This document shows, piece after piece, positions 24,214 to 32,736 of a DNA stretch of 64,000 nt. Made by a program: the position numbers and the translations under genes. This DNA is from Candidatus Bathyarchaeota archaeon (GTDB taxonomy: Archaea; Thermoproteota; Bathyarchaeia; 40CM-2-53-6). Within the stretch, counting starts at the first letter, position 1, and the number at the start of each line of letters is the position of its first letter. The stretch covers positions 15,363 to 79,362 of the forward strand of contig VBBQ01000033.1 in assembly GCA_005888755.1 (NCBI GenBank). The letters are read 5' to 3'. Under the pieces are notes generated by a model, which was not told the DNA's origin, ran no database searches, and was given only the letters and a program-made list of their open reading frames with translations.

Positions 24214-24398
24214 GGCCTCGCTCGTGAGAAGGCTTAGTCTCTTCGATCTCAATTCTTGCATCAACTTCCTTCAAGAGGTGGGACTACCATTGCGAGGGTT
24301 GTCATATGCAAAGATCTTTCGGAGATAAGCTGAACTATGGACCTCTCCGAGAATAGCCTATCATTGTTGCCTCGTGAGGGGGATTCCAGTCGAGGGTT

Positions 24399-25443
24399 TT
24401 GATCGTACATCCTCTCATGTCAGCGATGGGTGGTGGGGAAAGGCTATGCTGCGAAACCATGAGAGCGCTGATCAACCGGGGGGACGAGGTAGCGCTCTTC
24501 TCTGGAGACTTCGTGGTTGATCGTCTTGAGAAGTTCTTTGGATATGAGGGCCTCTTCAAGCGCATATCCCTCCAAACCTACCCAGCCGATCCCCGCGACA
24601 GATTCGGCACATACAAGCATCTTCTTCACCATGTGAAGGCGCAGAGGAAGCTCGTTTCTGCTGACTCCGATTTTGACCTTGTCTTTTCCACGCAGGATGC
24701 TGGTTACATTCCAGACATTTCAAGACCTGTTTTCCAATGGGGATACTTTCCGAATGTTTTTCCGAGAGGACTCTACGGGTGGCCTTTGCGAGTGCACTAT
24801 TCGCGGAAAATCATGCGGATCGGCCTTGTTCTTGCCATAAGTGAGTATTCCAAAGCGCACTTTGATCAACATGATTCAGCCGGGTCGCTCGAAGGATAAC
24901 GTAGTCGTCACGGCCGCAAGAGGCGTACCTGAGAAGAACCTTGAGCTGTTTTGGGAGATTGCTAGACGATGTCCAAATCATGAGTTTGTTCTCCTCTTGA
25001 CCCTGGATCCGCGCTTCTTGGAATATGCTCGAATCCTTGAGAGTGCCGCCCCAATGAATGGTCGCGTGATTGTCAATCCTAACAAGCAGATGTATCAAGA
25101 GACTCTGGCCAAGTCTAGGATTTACCTTCACCTCATGCATGGTGAACACTTCGGGATAACGATTGTAGAGTCAATGTCTGCGGGCTGTGTTCCGGTGGTT
25201 CACGATAGTGGCGGGCCCAAGGAGATAGTGGGTAGTCTCGGCCTTCTTTGGCGACAGGTAGACGAAATTCCGAAACTTCTCTCACTCGCCGATGCTTCCT
25301 ACGAAGCTATGTCCAAACTTTCTATTGAACGCGCGAGAGCCTTCAGCAGAGAAAAATTCGATGAATCCTTTGGCGAAGTGCTCGAAAGAACAGTCTCAAG
25401 ATTTCCATCGCACGGCCCAGGTAAAGAAGAGGGATCAAGCTAG
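24399..25443 (+). pseudogene. GT4 glycosyltransferase, frame-broken in the middle
   Basis: The first frame, from TTG 24399, has the GT4 N-domain (VHPLMSAMGGGERL, resembling ALG2/ALG11-type enzymes) and ends at a stop near 24899 after AISEYSKAHFDQ. The second frame (open from 24841) resumes with PGRSKDNVVVTAARGVPEKN and the C-domain, including HGEHFGITIVESMSAGCVPVV with the nucleotide-sugar binding Glu. About 20 residues that normally link the domains (the IYPPV-type segment) are missing, so a deletion with frame change is more likely than a single base error. It probably transferred a sugar to a lipid-linked glycan when intact. Confidence 0.75.
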
Positions 25444-26159
25444 GTCCCTTGCGAAAGTGATCTGAGGGGCCGCTTCATGCCGAGTCTTGTTCTGACTTTG
25501 ATGGTCGTTCGAAGCCGTTTGATCAAGGATCGGTTTGCGATTTCGCTTGGGGTCTCTCGCAAGGCCTTCACGTTGAGAGTCACATAGCTCTGAATACCCG
25601 GACACTGACACAGGTAGTTGACCTCGTTTCCAGCTTCTGGAAAGGGTTCTGGAACGCCATACCCTCGTTGTTCCCAAACCCACCTCGGGTAAAGGGTGAA
25701 CCCACCGCAGCCGCGAACACTTTCCCAGCCTTCGGGCAGTCCTTCATGTTTCGGATAGTAGTCGTATTTCCTGTCTTTCATTTCCGGGGTGGCCCATGTG
25801 TCCCAGTACCTTACCTTCAAAGGGACCCGCGAGTAATCCGGGAACCAGTTTGTCGCTCCGAGAATACACTCCGCCTCGTAGTCGGAGTACTCCTTGACTA
25901 AGTGCCGTATCTCGTTCATGCTGGTTAGATAGTAACTGTCGATGCTTAGGAAGTGTTCAGCGTCTGGGTTCAGTTCCAGAGCTCGTCTATGGGCCATATT
26001 CCGACGCACGGCCAAGTATTGTATTCTTTCTCTGGTCTTCACGGGAGGATAGTGTGGAAAGTCCTTGAATCCTTCAGTAAGGCAGTAGAACGGAATCTCT
26101 GGAATACTCCAATCTTCTTGCTTTCCGCTGATACAAACTGCAACGATGCTCCGTTTCAT
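25440..26159 (-). CDS. Putative glycosyltransferase, GT-A-like, family uncertain
   Basis: 239 aa. RERIQYLAVRRNMAHRRALE followed by AEHFLSIDSYYL resembles the start of GT-A enzymes where the helix precedes the metal-binding DxD; here the motif reads DSY, not DxD. CGGFTLYPRWVWEQRGYGVPEP in the last third resembles an acceptor-site block (GGF, then a W and G rich turn). The C-terminus is basic. It converges with the broken GT4 gene (4-nt overlap). I infer sugar transfer from these resemblances and the context; the family name is open. Confidence 0.5.
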   Translation of the reverse strand: MKRSIVAVCISGKQEDWSIPEIPFYCLTEGFKDFPHYPPVKTRERIQYLAVRRNMAHRRALELNPDAEHFLSIDSYYLTSMNEIRHLVKEYSDYEAECILGATNWFPDYSRVPLKVRYWDTWATPEMKDRKYDYYPKHEGLPEGWESVRGCGGFTLYPRWVWEQRGYGVPEPFPEAGNEVNYLCQCPGIQSYVTLNVKALRETPSEIANRSLIKRLRTTIKVRTRLGMKRPLRSLSQGT

Positions 26160-26310
26160 CTGTGCCGTCTCACCGAAAGCTGTGATATCATTGGTTGCTC
26201 AGAGAGATTTCATTGTCATTTCAACGCCATTCCGATTCAGGCAAAGCTGTCCCGGGGTTTGACCATGGGGTAGCATCGAATTGTTTTCGTTCTAGGACTT
26301 AAACTCCGAA

Positions 26311-27609
26311 TTACTTTCGGCTATCTTGTGGGTCCTTGGTATTTTGAGTCACTATTCTGAATTTTGGTAACGGGACGATGAACTTGCCTCCAGAGCGCAG
26401 ATAATCACTCTCCTGTCTTCTGATCTCATCTAGGAAGTGATGTGGGAGAACGAGAAAATAGTCAGGCTTATCCTTTCGTGCCTCCTCTTTCGAGACAATT
26501 GGGATTCCGGTTCCTGGTGTCTTTCGTCCCCACTTCTCGGGGTTCGCGTCCGTCGCCTTCTCGATCAGATAGTGATCAAGTTTGCAATACTGCAGAATGG
26601 TGTTCCCTCGTGTCGAGGCACCATAAACATAGATCCTCTTGCCATCGTCGACTTCCTTTGCGATGAATCTCTTCAATTGTAGACTTACTGTTCGGACATT
26701 CTTGGCAAATTGCGTGTAAATCGAAGGCCGCCTCGAAAACAGCCTCTCTTCATAAGCTTTCAATCTCAGGAGTCTTTCATTCAGCGGAAACGTGCCCTTA
26801 TGGGAAACGTACGCGCGGAAACTACCCCCGTTTACGTCATTTGTCTCTACGTCAAAGATCTCGAGATCTTGCCCCGTCAATAGTAGGTCGAGCGTCTCGA
26901 GAGAATAGTAGGTAAGGTGCTCATGTCCGATGTTATCGAATCCGTTTTGCTCCAGCATCGTAGGTAGATAGTTTTGTTGAATAACCCAAACCCCGTGAGG
27001 GTCAAGAATTCTTGAGGCATCGATCACAAAACTTGTAGGATCGTCGAGGTCGTAGAACATGGCAATGCTGGTTACAATCTTCGCCTTTGAATCAGGGAAC
27101 TTCTCTCTGAATAAGGCGAATCTGAAGTAGTCATTGAAAACGTAGTCTGTTCCCTTGCTCGCATCTTCGACGAGGTTCTTCGCGGGTTCAAATCCAACTC
27201 TACGTAAACCCGGTGGCTTGTAAGCGCGGAGAAGGGTACCGTCGTTACATCCAACATCTACTACTATGTCACCTTTTGCGGGGTTCGCGATCTTGCAGGC
27301 TTTTTCGACTATGTCCTCCAGCGCTTTCCTCATTGTGGAGCTAATTCCTGAACGATACCAGTAATGACGATAGAGTGAATCTCGTGGAAATGTGTGCTTT
27401 AACTGAACTAGGCTGCAGTCGACGCATCGGACCAGTTCGAGGGGCGATCGAGGGCTGTCTCCTTTGGCGGTCATGAAATCAGAGACGTGTTGGTTACCTA
27501 ACGAAACCAAACGTATGAATTTTTCCGAATGGCATAACCTGCATTTTGTTATCGGGACAGCGATGAGGCCCAAGGGTTCTCCTGTCTCTTTGTTAGAGGA
27601 AGCCCGCAA
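26311..27609 (-). CDS. SAM-dependent C-methyltransferase family protein (sugar modification)
   Basis: 432 aa, TTG start at 27609. N-terminal zinc-binding domain CRLC...CVDC (residues about 22-64), a Rossmann methyltransferase domain with VVDVGCNDGTLL (about 119), and a C-terminal Rossmann-like domain with IYVYGASTRGNTILQYC. The three-domain order and GHEHLTYYSLETL (catalytic region) match the TylC3/NovU-type NDP-sugar C-methyltransferases (Methyltransf_13, 11 and 14 order). It would methylate an activated keto-sugar. It sits alone on the minus strand beside other sugar genes; the exact sugar cannot be read from sequence. Confidence 0.85.
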   Translation of the reverse strand: MRASSNKETGEPLGLIAVPITKCRLCHSEKFIRLVSLGNQHVSDFMTAKGDSPRSPLELVRCVDCSLVQLKHTFPRDSLYRHYWYRSGISSTMRKALEDIVEKACKIANPAKGDIVVDVGCNDGTLLRAYKPPGLRRVGFEPAKNLVEDASKGTDYVFNDYFRFALFREKFPDSKAKIVTSIAMFYDLDDPTSFVIDASRILDPHGVWVIQQNYLPTMLEQNGFDNIGHEHLTYYSLETLDLLLTGQDLEIFDVETNDVNGGSFRAYVSHKGTFPLNERLLRLKAYEERLFSRRPSIYTQFAKNVRTVSLQLKRFIAKEVDDGKRIYVYGASTRGNTILQYCKLDHYLIEKATDANPEKWGRKTPGTGIPIVSKEEARKDKPDYFLVLPHHFLDEIRRQESDYLRSGGKFIVPLPKFRIVTQNTKDPQDSRK

Positions 27610-27769
27610 TAGAATACCTTACACTTCAAATGTCGTCTATAAACTACTGGATAGAAGCGAGGAATTTCGGAATCCACTTTTTGGAACCTAGCGCATGTCA
27701 ATGAAACTTCGGATTGAGAGAAGCGCATTCCTCTACTGAGGAGTCCGAGGGATGAGGGTCTTCGCTAGA

Positions 27770-27779
27770 AGATTATTAT
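27770..27779 (+). promoter_or_regulatory. Probable TATA box of the PCD gene
   Basis: AGATTATTAT, 29-38 nt before the ATG at 27808, consistent with a leaderless or near-leaderless transcript. Confidence 0.35.
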
Positions 27780-27807
27780 CTTCTTTGGGACAGAGGCTGT
27801 AGTCAAC

Positions 27808-28155
27808 ATGCCAACCATAGAAGAGCTCGCATCAAAGAAATCCATTGAGCGCAAGGGCGTACCACCGATGACTAAGCGGGAGGCTGGACAGCTTGTGGGA
27901 GTTCTCACCGGGTGGAGTCTGATGGACGGTTCGATCGAGAAAGAGTTTCATTTCAAATCCTATCTAGACGGCTTGGATTTTGCCTATTCCGTGGGGAAGA
28001 TTGCCGAAGAACAAGATCATCATCCCGACATTCTGATCAGATGGAGACGTGTGAAGCTGACCCTATCTACTCACTCTGTAAAAGGTTTGAGCGAAAATGA
28101 CTTCATCGTGGCTGCGAAAGCCGAGCTCAAGCATCGTGAATCTGGCTTTGATTGA
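27808..28155 (+). CDS. Pterin-4a-carbinolamine dehydratase
   Basis: 115 aa. Dehydrates 4a-hydroxytetrahydropterin, or acts as a DCoH-like protein. The family motif is complete: EEQDHHPDILIRWRRVKLTLSTH, with the two adjacent His, the Pro-Asp and the later Trp and TH that build the active site. Normal length; ATG at 27808. It stands alone between a methyltransferase and a surface protein, on the opposite strand to both. In archaea without aromatic amino acid hydroxylases the protein may serve molybdopterin synthesis; that is general knowledge, not visible here. Confidence 0.92.
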   Translation: MPTIEELASKKSIERKGVPPMTKREAGQLVGVLTGWSLMDGSIEKEFHFKSYLDGLDFAYSVGKIAEEQDHHPDILIRWRRVKLTLSTHSVKGLSENDFIVAAKAELKHRESGFD

Positions 28156-28182
28156 GTCTAGGCTCGCTCGATTATGGCTCGA

Positions 28183-29586
28183 TTAGGTTACAGACTGCTC
28201 TTGATCAACCTTGCCTCTGAAGACGCCCTTTCGCCACACCACCGCCGCAACCCCTACTACTCCAGTTAGGGCGACCGCGGTCGTTGTCAAAGCAGGTCCT
28301 TGTGCGCTCAGCCAGGTTGGTTTCACTTCAAACGTTGTCAGTGCCGATGTATCTTGGACATTTGCTACGTGAGCTTTTGCTACGACAGCGTATGTTCCTA
28401 TGGGTCCGGCTGTGGGAATTGCGTACGCCGACTTGAACACGCCACCGCCGATGAAGGTACTGGTAAGGGTGACGTTAGATCCGTCAGGTCTCGTTAGAGT
28501 TAGTTGTAATCGAAGCGTCGTAGAGTTGAGAGGTGTCCCGCTGAGGGTCGCCAGCGTGTATACTGTGGCTGTGTCTCCTGGAAAGTAGAGCGTCCCAACA
28601 TCTACGTTGATCGCTAACGTATCGATTCGTGTAACGGTGAAATTTGCGACGGCTGATATTCCGTTGATCGGGTCAGTTGCCTTGACTAGGTGTGGTCCTG
28701 GTTGAGCATCCGGAACGTTAAAGGTGAATGTGAAAGTTCCATTTGTGAGGCTTGCAATACCGAGGAATACATCGTCGAAAGTCACTTCGACCTGAAACGA
28801 GGGAATCCCAAACCCTTGCACCGACACCTTTGTTCCAATCGGCCCGGTTCTTGGGTTAATTTGGATTGAGGGAATTACAAAGAATCCACCGAATGCAACT
28901 CCCGCCGGATTCCCAGCGTAATTGCTTGGGCAACACCCCCCGAAGGGCCCATTCTCTGCCCGAATTGTTAAGATATTCGAACCGGCCTTCAGGAAAGGTG
29001 TAAGGTTGAAAGTGGTCAAGGAGGCTTGAGCCTGTATGGCGGTTGAATAATCTGAGACGCTTCCTATGCTTCCTATGACGTGCCCGTTGACATGAACCTC
29101 TGCAAAATCATCAGCCGCAATTGAAATCAGACCGATAGGCTTGGTCCCATTTAGTTGGAAGGTCCTGGAGAAGAAGAACTGGTTGAACTCGGCAGGAGTC
29201 GTCGATCCATTGATGTTGGGGGCCCATATCCAATGGGCGTCAGGAATCGAGGACAGGTCAGCGATCCAGCCACCGGTACTATGTCCATAGATCGTAGCCC
29301 CCGCGGGGCAAGATGCAGGAACAGAGGGGGTCAGACAGACAAACTGAGCAAAACCAAGGGACGTCGCCGACCCTAGAGCCGGGTCGGCATTGTAAGCCTG
29401 CCAGCCTGTATCCGAGACAAATGTGACTGGTCCAGTCGTCCCAGAGGAACTTGCATGAGGAATCAAAGATGGTAAAACTAGAGTAACCAAGAAGAGTGCA
29501 ACTAGTATCGAGATACTCTCGAATTTTCTCGTTGCTCCCGCCGGCCTACCGTTCGCTACTCTTGCGTAGATTAAAATCTTCCGCAA
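28183..29586 (-). CDS. Secreted, membrane-anchored surface protein
   Basis: 467 aa. N-terminal hydrophobic segment (about 27-45, ISILVALFLVTLVLP) acts as a signal or anchor. A long extracellular part follows, Ser/Thr/Gly/Pro-rich, with a jelly-roll-like first half (WIADLSSIPDAHWIW, AEVHVNGHVIGS, LTIRAENGPFGG) and two Ig-like beta domains (about 240-430; GPIGTKVSVQGFGIPS, PGDTATVYTLATLSG). The C-terminus has a transmembrane helix (ALTGVVGVAAVVW) and a short basic tail. Likely a cell-surface or S-layer-associated protein that binds sugars or other cells; no enzyme motif is seen. Confidence 0.75.
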   Translation of the reverse strand: MRKILIYARVANGRPAGATRKFESISILVALFLVTLVLPSLIPHASSSGTTGPVTFVSDTGWQAYNADPALGSATSLGFAQFVCLTPSVPASCPAGATIYGHSTGGWIADLSSIPDAHWIWAPNINGSTTPAEFNQFFFSRTFQLNGTKPIGLISIAADDFAEVHVNGHVIGSIGSVSDYSTAIQAQASLTTFNLTPFLKAGSNILTIRAENGPFGGCCPSNYAGNPAGVAFGGFFVIPSIQINPRTGPIGTKVSVQGFGIPSFQVEVTFDDVFLGIASLTNGTFTFTFNVPDAQPGPHLVKATDPINGISAVANFTVTRIDTLAINVDVGTLYFPGDTATVYTLATLSGTPLNSTTLRLQLTLTRPDGSNVTLTSTFIGGGVFKSAYAIPTAGPIGTYAVVAKAHVANVQDTSALTTFEVKPTWLSAQGPALTTTAVALTGVVGVAAVVWRKGVFRGKVDQEQSVT

Positions 29587-29747
29587 ATTGACTAGGAAGT
29601 TTCATCGTAACTACGCCTCGTAAGGCAGATTCTAAGTGCCAAGAACCAGATGAAATCGGTCGAGTTCACTAGACGTCCCTCTGAAATCGACCTTGCGCTC
29701 CTCGTAGACTTCAGAATCGGATGTTCTTGGGTCCGATCTTCCTTTGT

Positions 29748-29942
29748 TTATCTTCGGGCCTTTAGAACCTCTTCGACTGCCTTGAGTCTGTTCTCGACCG
29801 CAGTTAGACGGTCAAGTATTTCCTTGAGAATTCTAATACTTTCGTCGTTTCTAGAAATGTACTGGCTCGAAGGTCTCAGGGGTGACGGAATCGGTTCAAT
29901 CGGCGTAGGATGAAGCGGGTCAAACGGTCGCCTAGGTTCCAT
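29748..29942 (-). CDS. Small proline-rich protein with a C-terminal coiled coil
   Basis: 64 aa from ATG 29942 (an upstream ATG at 29963 would add seven residues). N-half proline-rich (FDPLHPTPIEPIPSPLRP), C-half a heptad coiled coil (ILKEILDRLTAVENRLKAVEEVL). Composition and the clean heptad support a real protein. Family not recognised; such proteins may bridge to partner complexes. Separate from the divergent membrane gene at 30054 by about 110 nt. Confidence 0.5.
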   Translation of the reverse strand: MEPRRPFDPLHPTPIEPIPSPLRPSSQYISRNDESIRILKEILDRLTAVENRLKAVEEVLKARR

Positions 29943-30020
29943 TTGTGCTCTATCATACCACACACTTGGTTTTGACTATTTCTAGATGCTTCTGTACCCT
30001 CAATCGGCCGTAATCTGAAA

Positions 30021-30030
30021 GAATTATAGG
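30021..30030 (+). promoter_or_regulatory. Probable TATA box
   Basis: GAATTATAGG, 24-33 nt before the ATG at 30054; suggests a leaderless transcript. The adjacent AGGAGGAG may also serve as a ribosome-binding site. Confidence 0.4.
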
Positions 30031-30053
30031 AGGAGATTCGGACGGTTGATCCC

Positions 30054-30518
30054 ATGAACTTTGAACGTATGATCTTCAGAAGCTGGTTCTATCTGAGAGT
30101 CGGCTATGGCATTTACATAGCTTTCCTTATTGGCTTTGTGAGCAACATCATCGTAATCTACAAACTGGCGATAGCCGACACGTCGTTGGTGTCGGTCTTT
30201 CCACACTTGACAGAATTTGCCATTCTTGCTGTCCTGATCGCTTCTCCGCTTAGCGTCATAATCGGTCTATACCATATGCGCCGGACCGCAGCGTTCGCTG
30301 CCGACGCTACGGTTTCAATGGAGGCTAATCCCTACGTATACAAGATCATTCCAGGAAAGGAGCGAGAGGTAACCATTCCTCTCTCAATAATGACAGCACG
30401 GGTTCTGCTGAAGCTGGCCGGGGACAAGTTAACGCCTGAAGAGAAACAAGAGCTCGAAGAGGTTCTCGCGAAGGCTGACAAGTTGCTCCTCGGCCATTCT
30501 GTAGGATTGAAGAAATAG
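30054..30518 (+). CDS. Two-helix membrane protein of unknown function
   Basis: 154 aa. Two membrane helices (about 14-40, YGIYIAFLIGFVSNIIVIY; and 55-73, FAILAVLIASPLSVIIGLY), then a cytoplasmic part with a proline-rich strand (NPYVYKIIPGKEREVTIP) and a charged C-terminal helix (TPEEKQELEEVLAKADKLL). I do not recognise the family beyond it being a likely archaeal conserved membrane protein. ATG at 30054 with an AGGAGGAG just upstream. Confidence 0.65.
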   Translation: MNFERMIFRSWFYLRVGYGIYIAFLIGFVSNIIVIYKLAIADTSLVSVFPHLTEFAILAVLIASPLSVIIGLYHMRRTAAFAADATVSMEANPYVYKIIPGKEREVTIPLSIMTARVLLKLAGDKLTPEEKQELEEVLAKADKLLLGHSVGLKK

Positions 30519-30593
30519 ACACTCTCATCCTAGAGACGCAAGATCCAGAGCTGACCCAGGCCCGCCCTAGGCCTTGAGCGCTTCTGTCTGGAT

Positions 30594-31046
30594 CTAGCCG
30601 AAGTATTTGCGGACCATCTTGACCCCGACATCGCTCGCGGCCCATTTTTCGCCATTGAACTTGACCGCTCCCAGCCTCTCAAGATTGGCCAGATGCTCTC
30701 CAAGCTTCTCGGCGGGGAATCCTTTCTCCTTGTGTCCCGGGTAGACGTCACCTAGGGCTTTCGCGACCTCTTTTGCGCTCTTAGGGGTCTCGCAGATCCT
30801 GACGATCTGTATGTTCACTTCGGTCGTGGTGAGGATCCGGAATATTTCTTCTTCTGAGAGGCGGGGTTTTGTGAGGCTGAAGCTGACCGCTCCTGAGGCT
30901 TGCGATGGACCGGTCTTCGGCCCGTGTCTCCTTCGGCGGATGATTCTGTAACCGATCGCTCCCCAGGTCGCGGCGAGGATTGACCAGAGGAAGGTCGGGT
31001 TCGCCAGAAGGCCGATGATGTCTTCGAATTGTAAGGTCATTATCAT
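30594..31046 (-). CDS. Membrane-anchored winged-helix protein
   Basis: 150 aa. One N-terminal membrane helix (FLWSILAATWGAIGYRII), a basic linker, and a winged-helix domain (EEEIFRILTTTEVNIQIVRICETPKSAKEVAKALG, then LGEHLANLERLGAVKF). It may tether DNA-binding or protein-binding to the membrane. Third gene of a likely operon with two KaiC-like ATPases (5 nt from the upstream gene), suggesting that the three act together in a signal or regulatory system. Confidence 0.65.
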   Translation of the reverse strand: MIMTLQFEDIIGLLANPTFLWSILAATWGAIGYRIIRRRRHGPKTGPSQASGAVSFSLTKPRLSEEEIFRILTTTEVNIQIVRICETPKSAKEVAKALGDVYPGHKEKGFPAEKLGEHLANLERLGAVKFNGEKWAASDVGVKMVRKYFG

Positions 31047-31051
31047 TTTTC

Positions 31052-31762
31052 TTATCGCACCCTGTGTAGTGCTGCCATCTCTATTCCCGCTGGGCCTACG
31101 CGATACGCGTAGACTTTCATGTCCCCTAGTGCTCCTGGCATTTTCAATACTCGCATTTTCCTCGCATAATCTTCACTCCCGAACGGTTCCGTTGACAAGT
31201 CAACAACACCATCACTCAAGTGCTGAACAGTATTCTCAATATGCTCAGTGTGAATCCCCTTCGAAGCCAGCAATAATGCCAGCCCTCCAGTGGATCTAAC
31301 GTGATTTTGTAAGATTTTCAAAGTCTGCTCTACGGCCGGAAAAGGTGCCGAACGGATAATATCGCTCAAGCTATCAATCACTATTGTGGTTGTTCCTAGA
31401 GGTGTGATGACACGTGGAAACTCTTTGGCAAGAAGGTTGGCGGGGCCGATGTCCCACGATACCTCGCCAGAGATCTTCTCCTTCTTCATGCTGAAGCTGT
31501 CGATGAACCACATCTTTCTCTTCTCAAAATAGCTGTCAAGGCTCCAGCCGAACACGGCCATCTCCCCCACAACATCCTCCCACGACCGTCCAGTTGTGAA
31601 GTAGACCGCTGGCCTCCCTTCTTTGAGGCCCTGGTAGAGTATCTGTTCGGCACAAGTAGTCATTCCGGTATCCGCCTCCCCCAGAAACGTGATTATGCTG
31701 CCTGAGGGCAGGCCGCCGATCGACTCGTCAAACGCTCCAATTCCGCTTCTAATATTCGCCAT
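31052..31762 (-). CDS. KaiC/RadA-like ATPase with a degenerate Walker A
   Basis: 236 aa. RecA-fold protein of the archaeal KaiC-like group: GIGAFDESIGGLPSGSIITFLGEADTGMTT, where the Walker A Lys is replaced by Met, and TTIVIDSLSDIIR as Walker B. ATP hydrolysis is doubtful; it may be a structural or regulatory partner of the intact ATPase encoded just upstream. Starts at ATG 31762. Middle gene of the KaiC-KaiC-winged helix group. Confidence 0.8.
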   Translation of the reverse strand: MANIRSGIGAFDESIGGLPSGSIITFLGEADTGMTTCAEQILYQGLKEGRPAVYFTTGRSWEDVVGEMAVFGWSLDSYFEKRKMWFIDSFSMKKEKISGEVSWDIGPANLLAKEFPRVITPLGTTTIVIDSLSDIIRSAPFPAVEQTLKILQNHVRSTGGLALLLASKGIHTEHIENTVQHLSDGVVDLSTEPFGSEDYARKMRVLKMPGALGDMKVYAYRVGPAGIEMAALHRVR

Positions 31763-31935
31763 TTTTTCTCTACACCTGTTGCTTTCGGTCCTGTCTGTTC
31801 GGGTACTGGTCCTGGTACCCTTGCTGGTATCCTGCTTCGTCGGGGGTTGTTTGTTCCACTTGAACCCCTTGTTCCACTACCTCTGCCTCTTGGGATACTG
31901 GGATGTTACCTCTCGCGACTTCTTCGGTGCCCGTG

Positions 31936-32736
31936 TTACCGCCGGCTTCGGCGCTTTCTCCCGCTGCTGCTGTGGAGGCGCCTGCCGTGGCTTACACTTC
32001 GAACACCGACTGGGCCTTTGATGACGATGCCGTCGGGTCCGATGGCGAAGGCGTAGTCGTTCAGGCTGTGGCTTGTTCCACGCATCTTCCGGACGAACAG
32101 CTTTCGTATCGGCGAGCTCTGGCGGACGAGCGACAAGACCATGACTCCGGTTGCTAGGAATTCTTCGATACCGTATCGGCTGATTAATCCTGAGCCTTCA
32201 ACGATTTCCGTGGTCATCAGTGTCGTGCATCCGACATCTTTCAGGAGGAGTCCGACTTCAAGGAATATTTCTCGTAGGGTGTTGAGGTCGGTTACTCGGA
32301 AGCCGAATCCTGGTAGCGAGTCGACGACGAGTCTTGTTGCTCCGAGCTGTTCGACGAGTATCTTGACCTCAGAGAGTTTTGACCGTAGGTTGTAGAGGAT
32401 TGATTGCAAGCTTTCCTGTTCAGTGACTTCTGATTCGACGCGCTGGTAGACCGCGTCCACCATGCCGATTTTCTTTTCTTGTTCTAGTTTCTTGAAGTCC
32501 CAGCCGAAGCGCAGCATGTTCGCTTTGAACTCGGAGGGTGGTTCTTCGGTGCTGACGTAGACTCCTGGTTCGCCGAACTTTGTGGCTCCTTTGTAGAGGT
32601 ATTGTCCGCAGCATATTGTCTTCCCGCAGCCCGCTCCCCCAGCTAGGAGGACTCGGGCGCCTTTGGGGAAGCCGCCTTCGAGAACGTGGTCAAGGCCTGG
32701 GATCCCAGTATGGACCCTTTCGATCGCGGTTTCCAT
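31936..32736 (-). CDS. KaiC-like RecA-superfamily ATPase
   Basis: 267 aa from ATG 32736 (METAIERV). Walker A GGAGCGKT, Walker B TRLVVDSLPGF, and the usual KaiC-like opening VHTGIPGLDHVLEGGFPKG. The end deserves care: after FAIGPDGIVIK the frame continues as an Arg/Ser-rich tail of about 25 residues (to 31936), while one frame over the sequence reads AQSVFEV then a stop at 31992, which looks like a normal C-terminus of this family. A one-base shift near 32011-32020 is therefore suspected. ATPases of this kind act as signalling or cell-motility regulators; the partner here is probably the paralogue downstream. Confidence 0.85.
   Translation of the reverse strand: METAIERVHTGIPGLDHVLEGGFPKGARVLLAGGAGCGKTICCGQYLYKGATKFGEPGVYVSTEEPPSEFKANMLRFGWDFKKLEQEKKIGMVDAVYQRVESEVTEQESLQSILYNLRSKLSEVKILVEQLGATRLVVDSLPGFGFRVTDLNTLREIFLEVGLLLKDVGCTTLMTTEIVEGSGLISRYGIEEFLATGVMVLSLVRQSSPIRKLFVRKMRGTSHSLNDYAFAIGPDGIVIKGPVGVRSVSHGRRLHSSSGRKRRSRR

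Noticed and set aside
31763-31991. Separate Gln/Glu-rich protein after the KaiC-like ATPase
   Set aside because: One frame is open for about 70 codons, but it has no start codon near its beginning; low-complexity sequence explains it.
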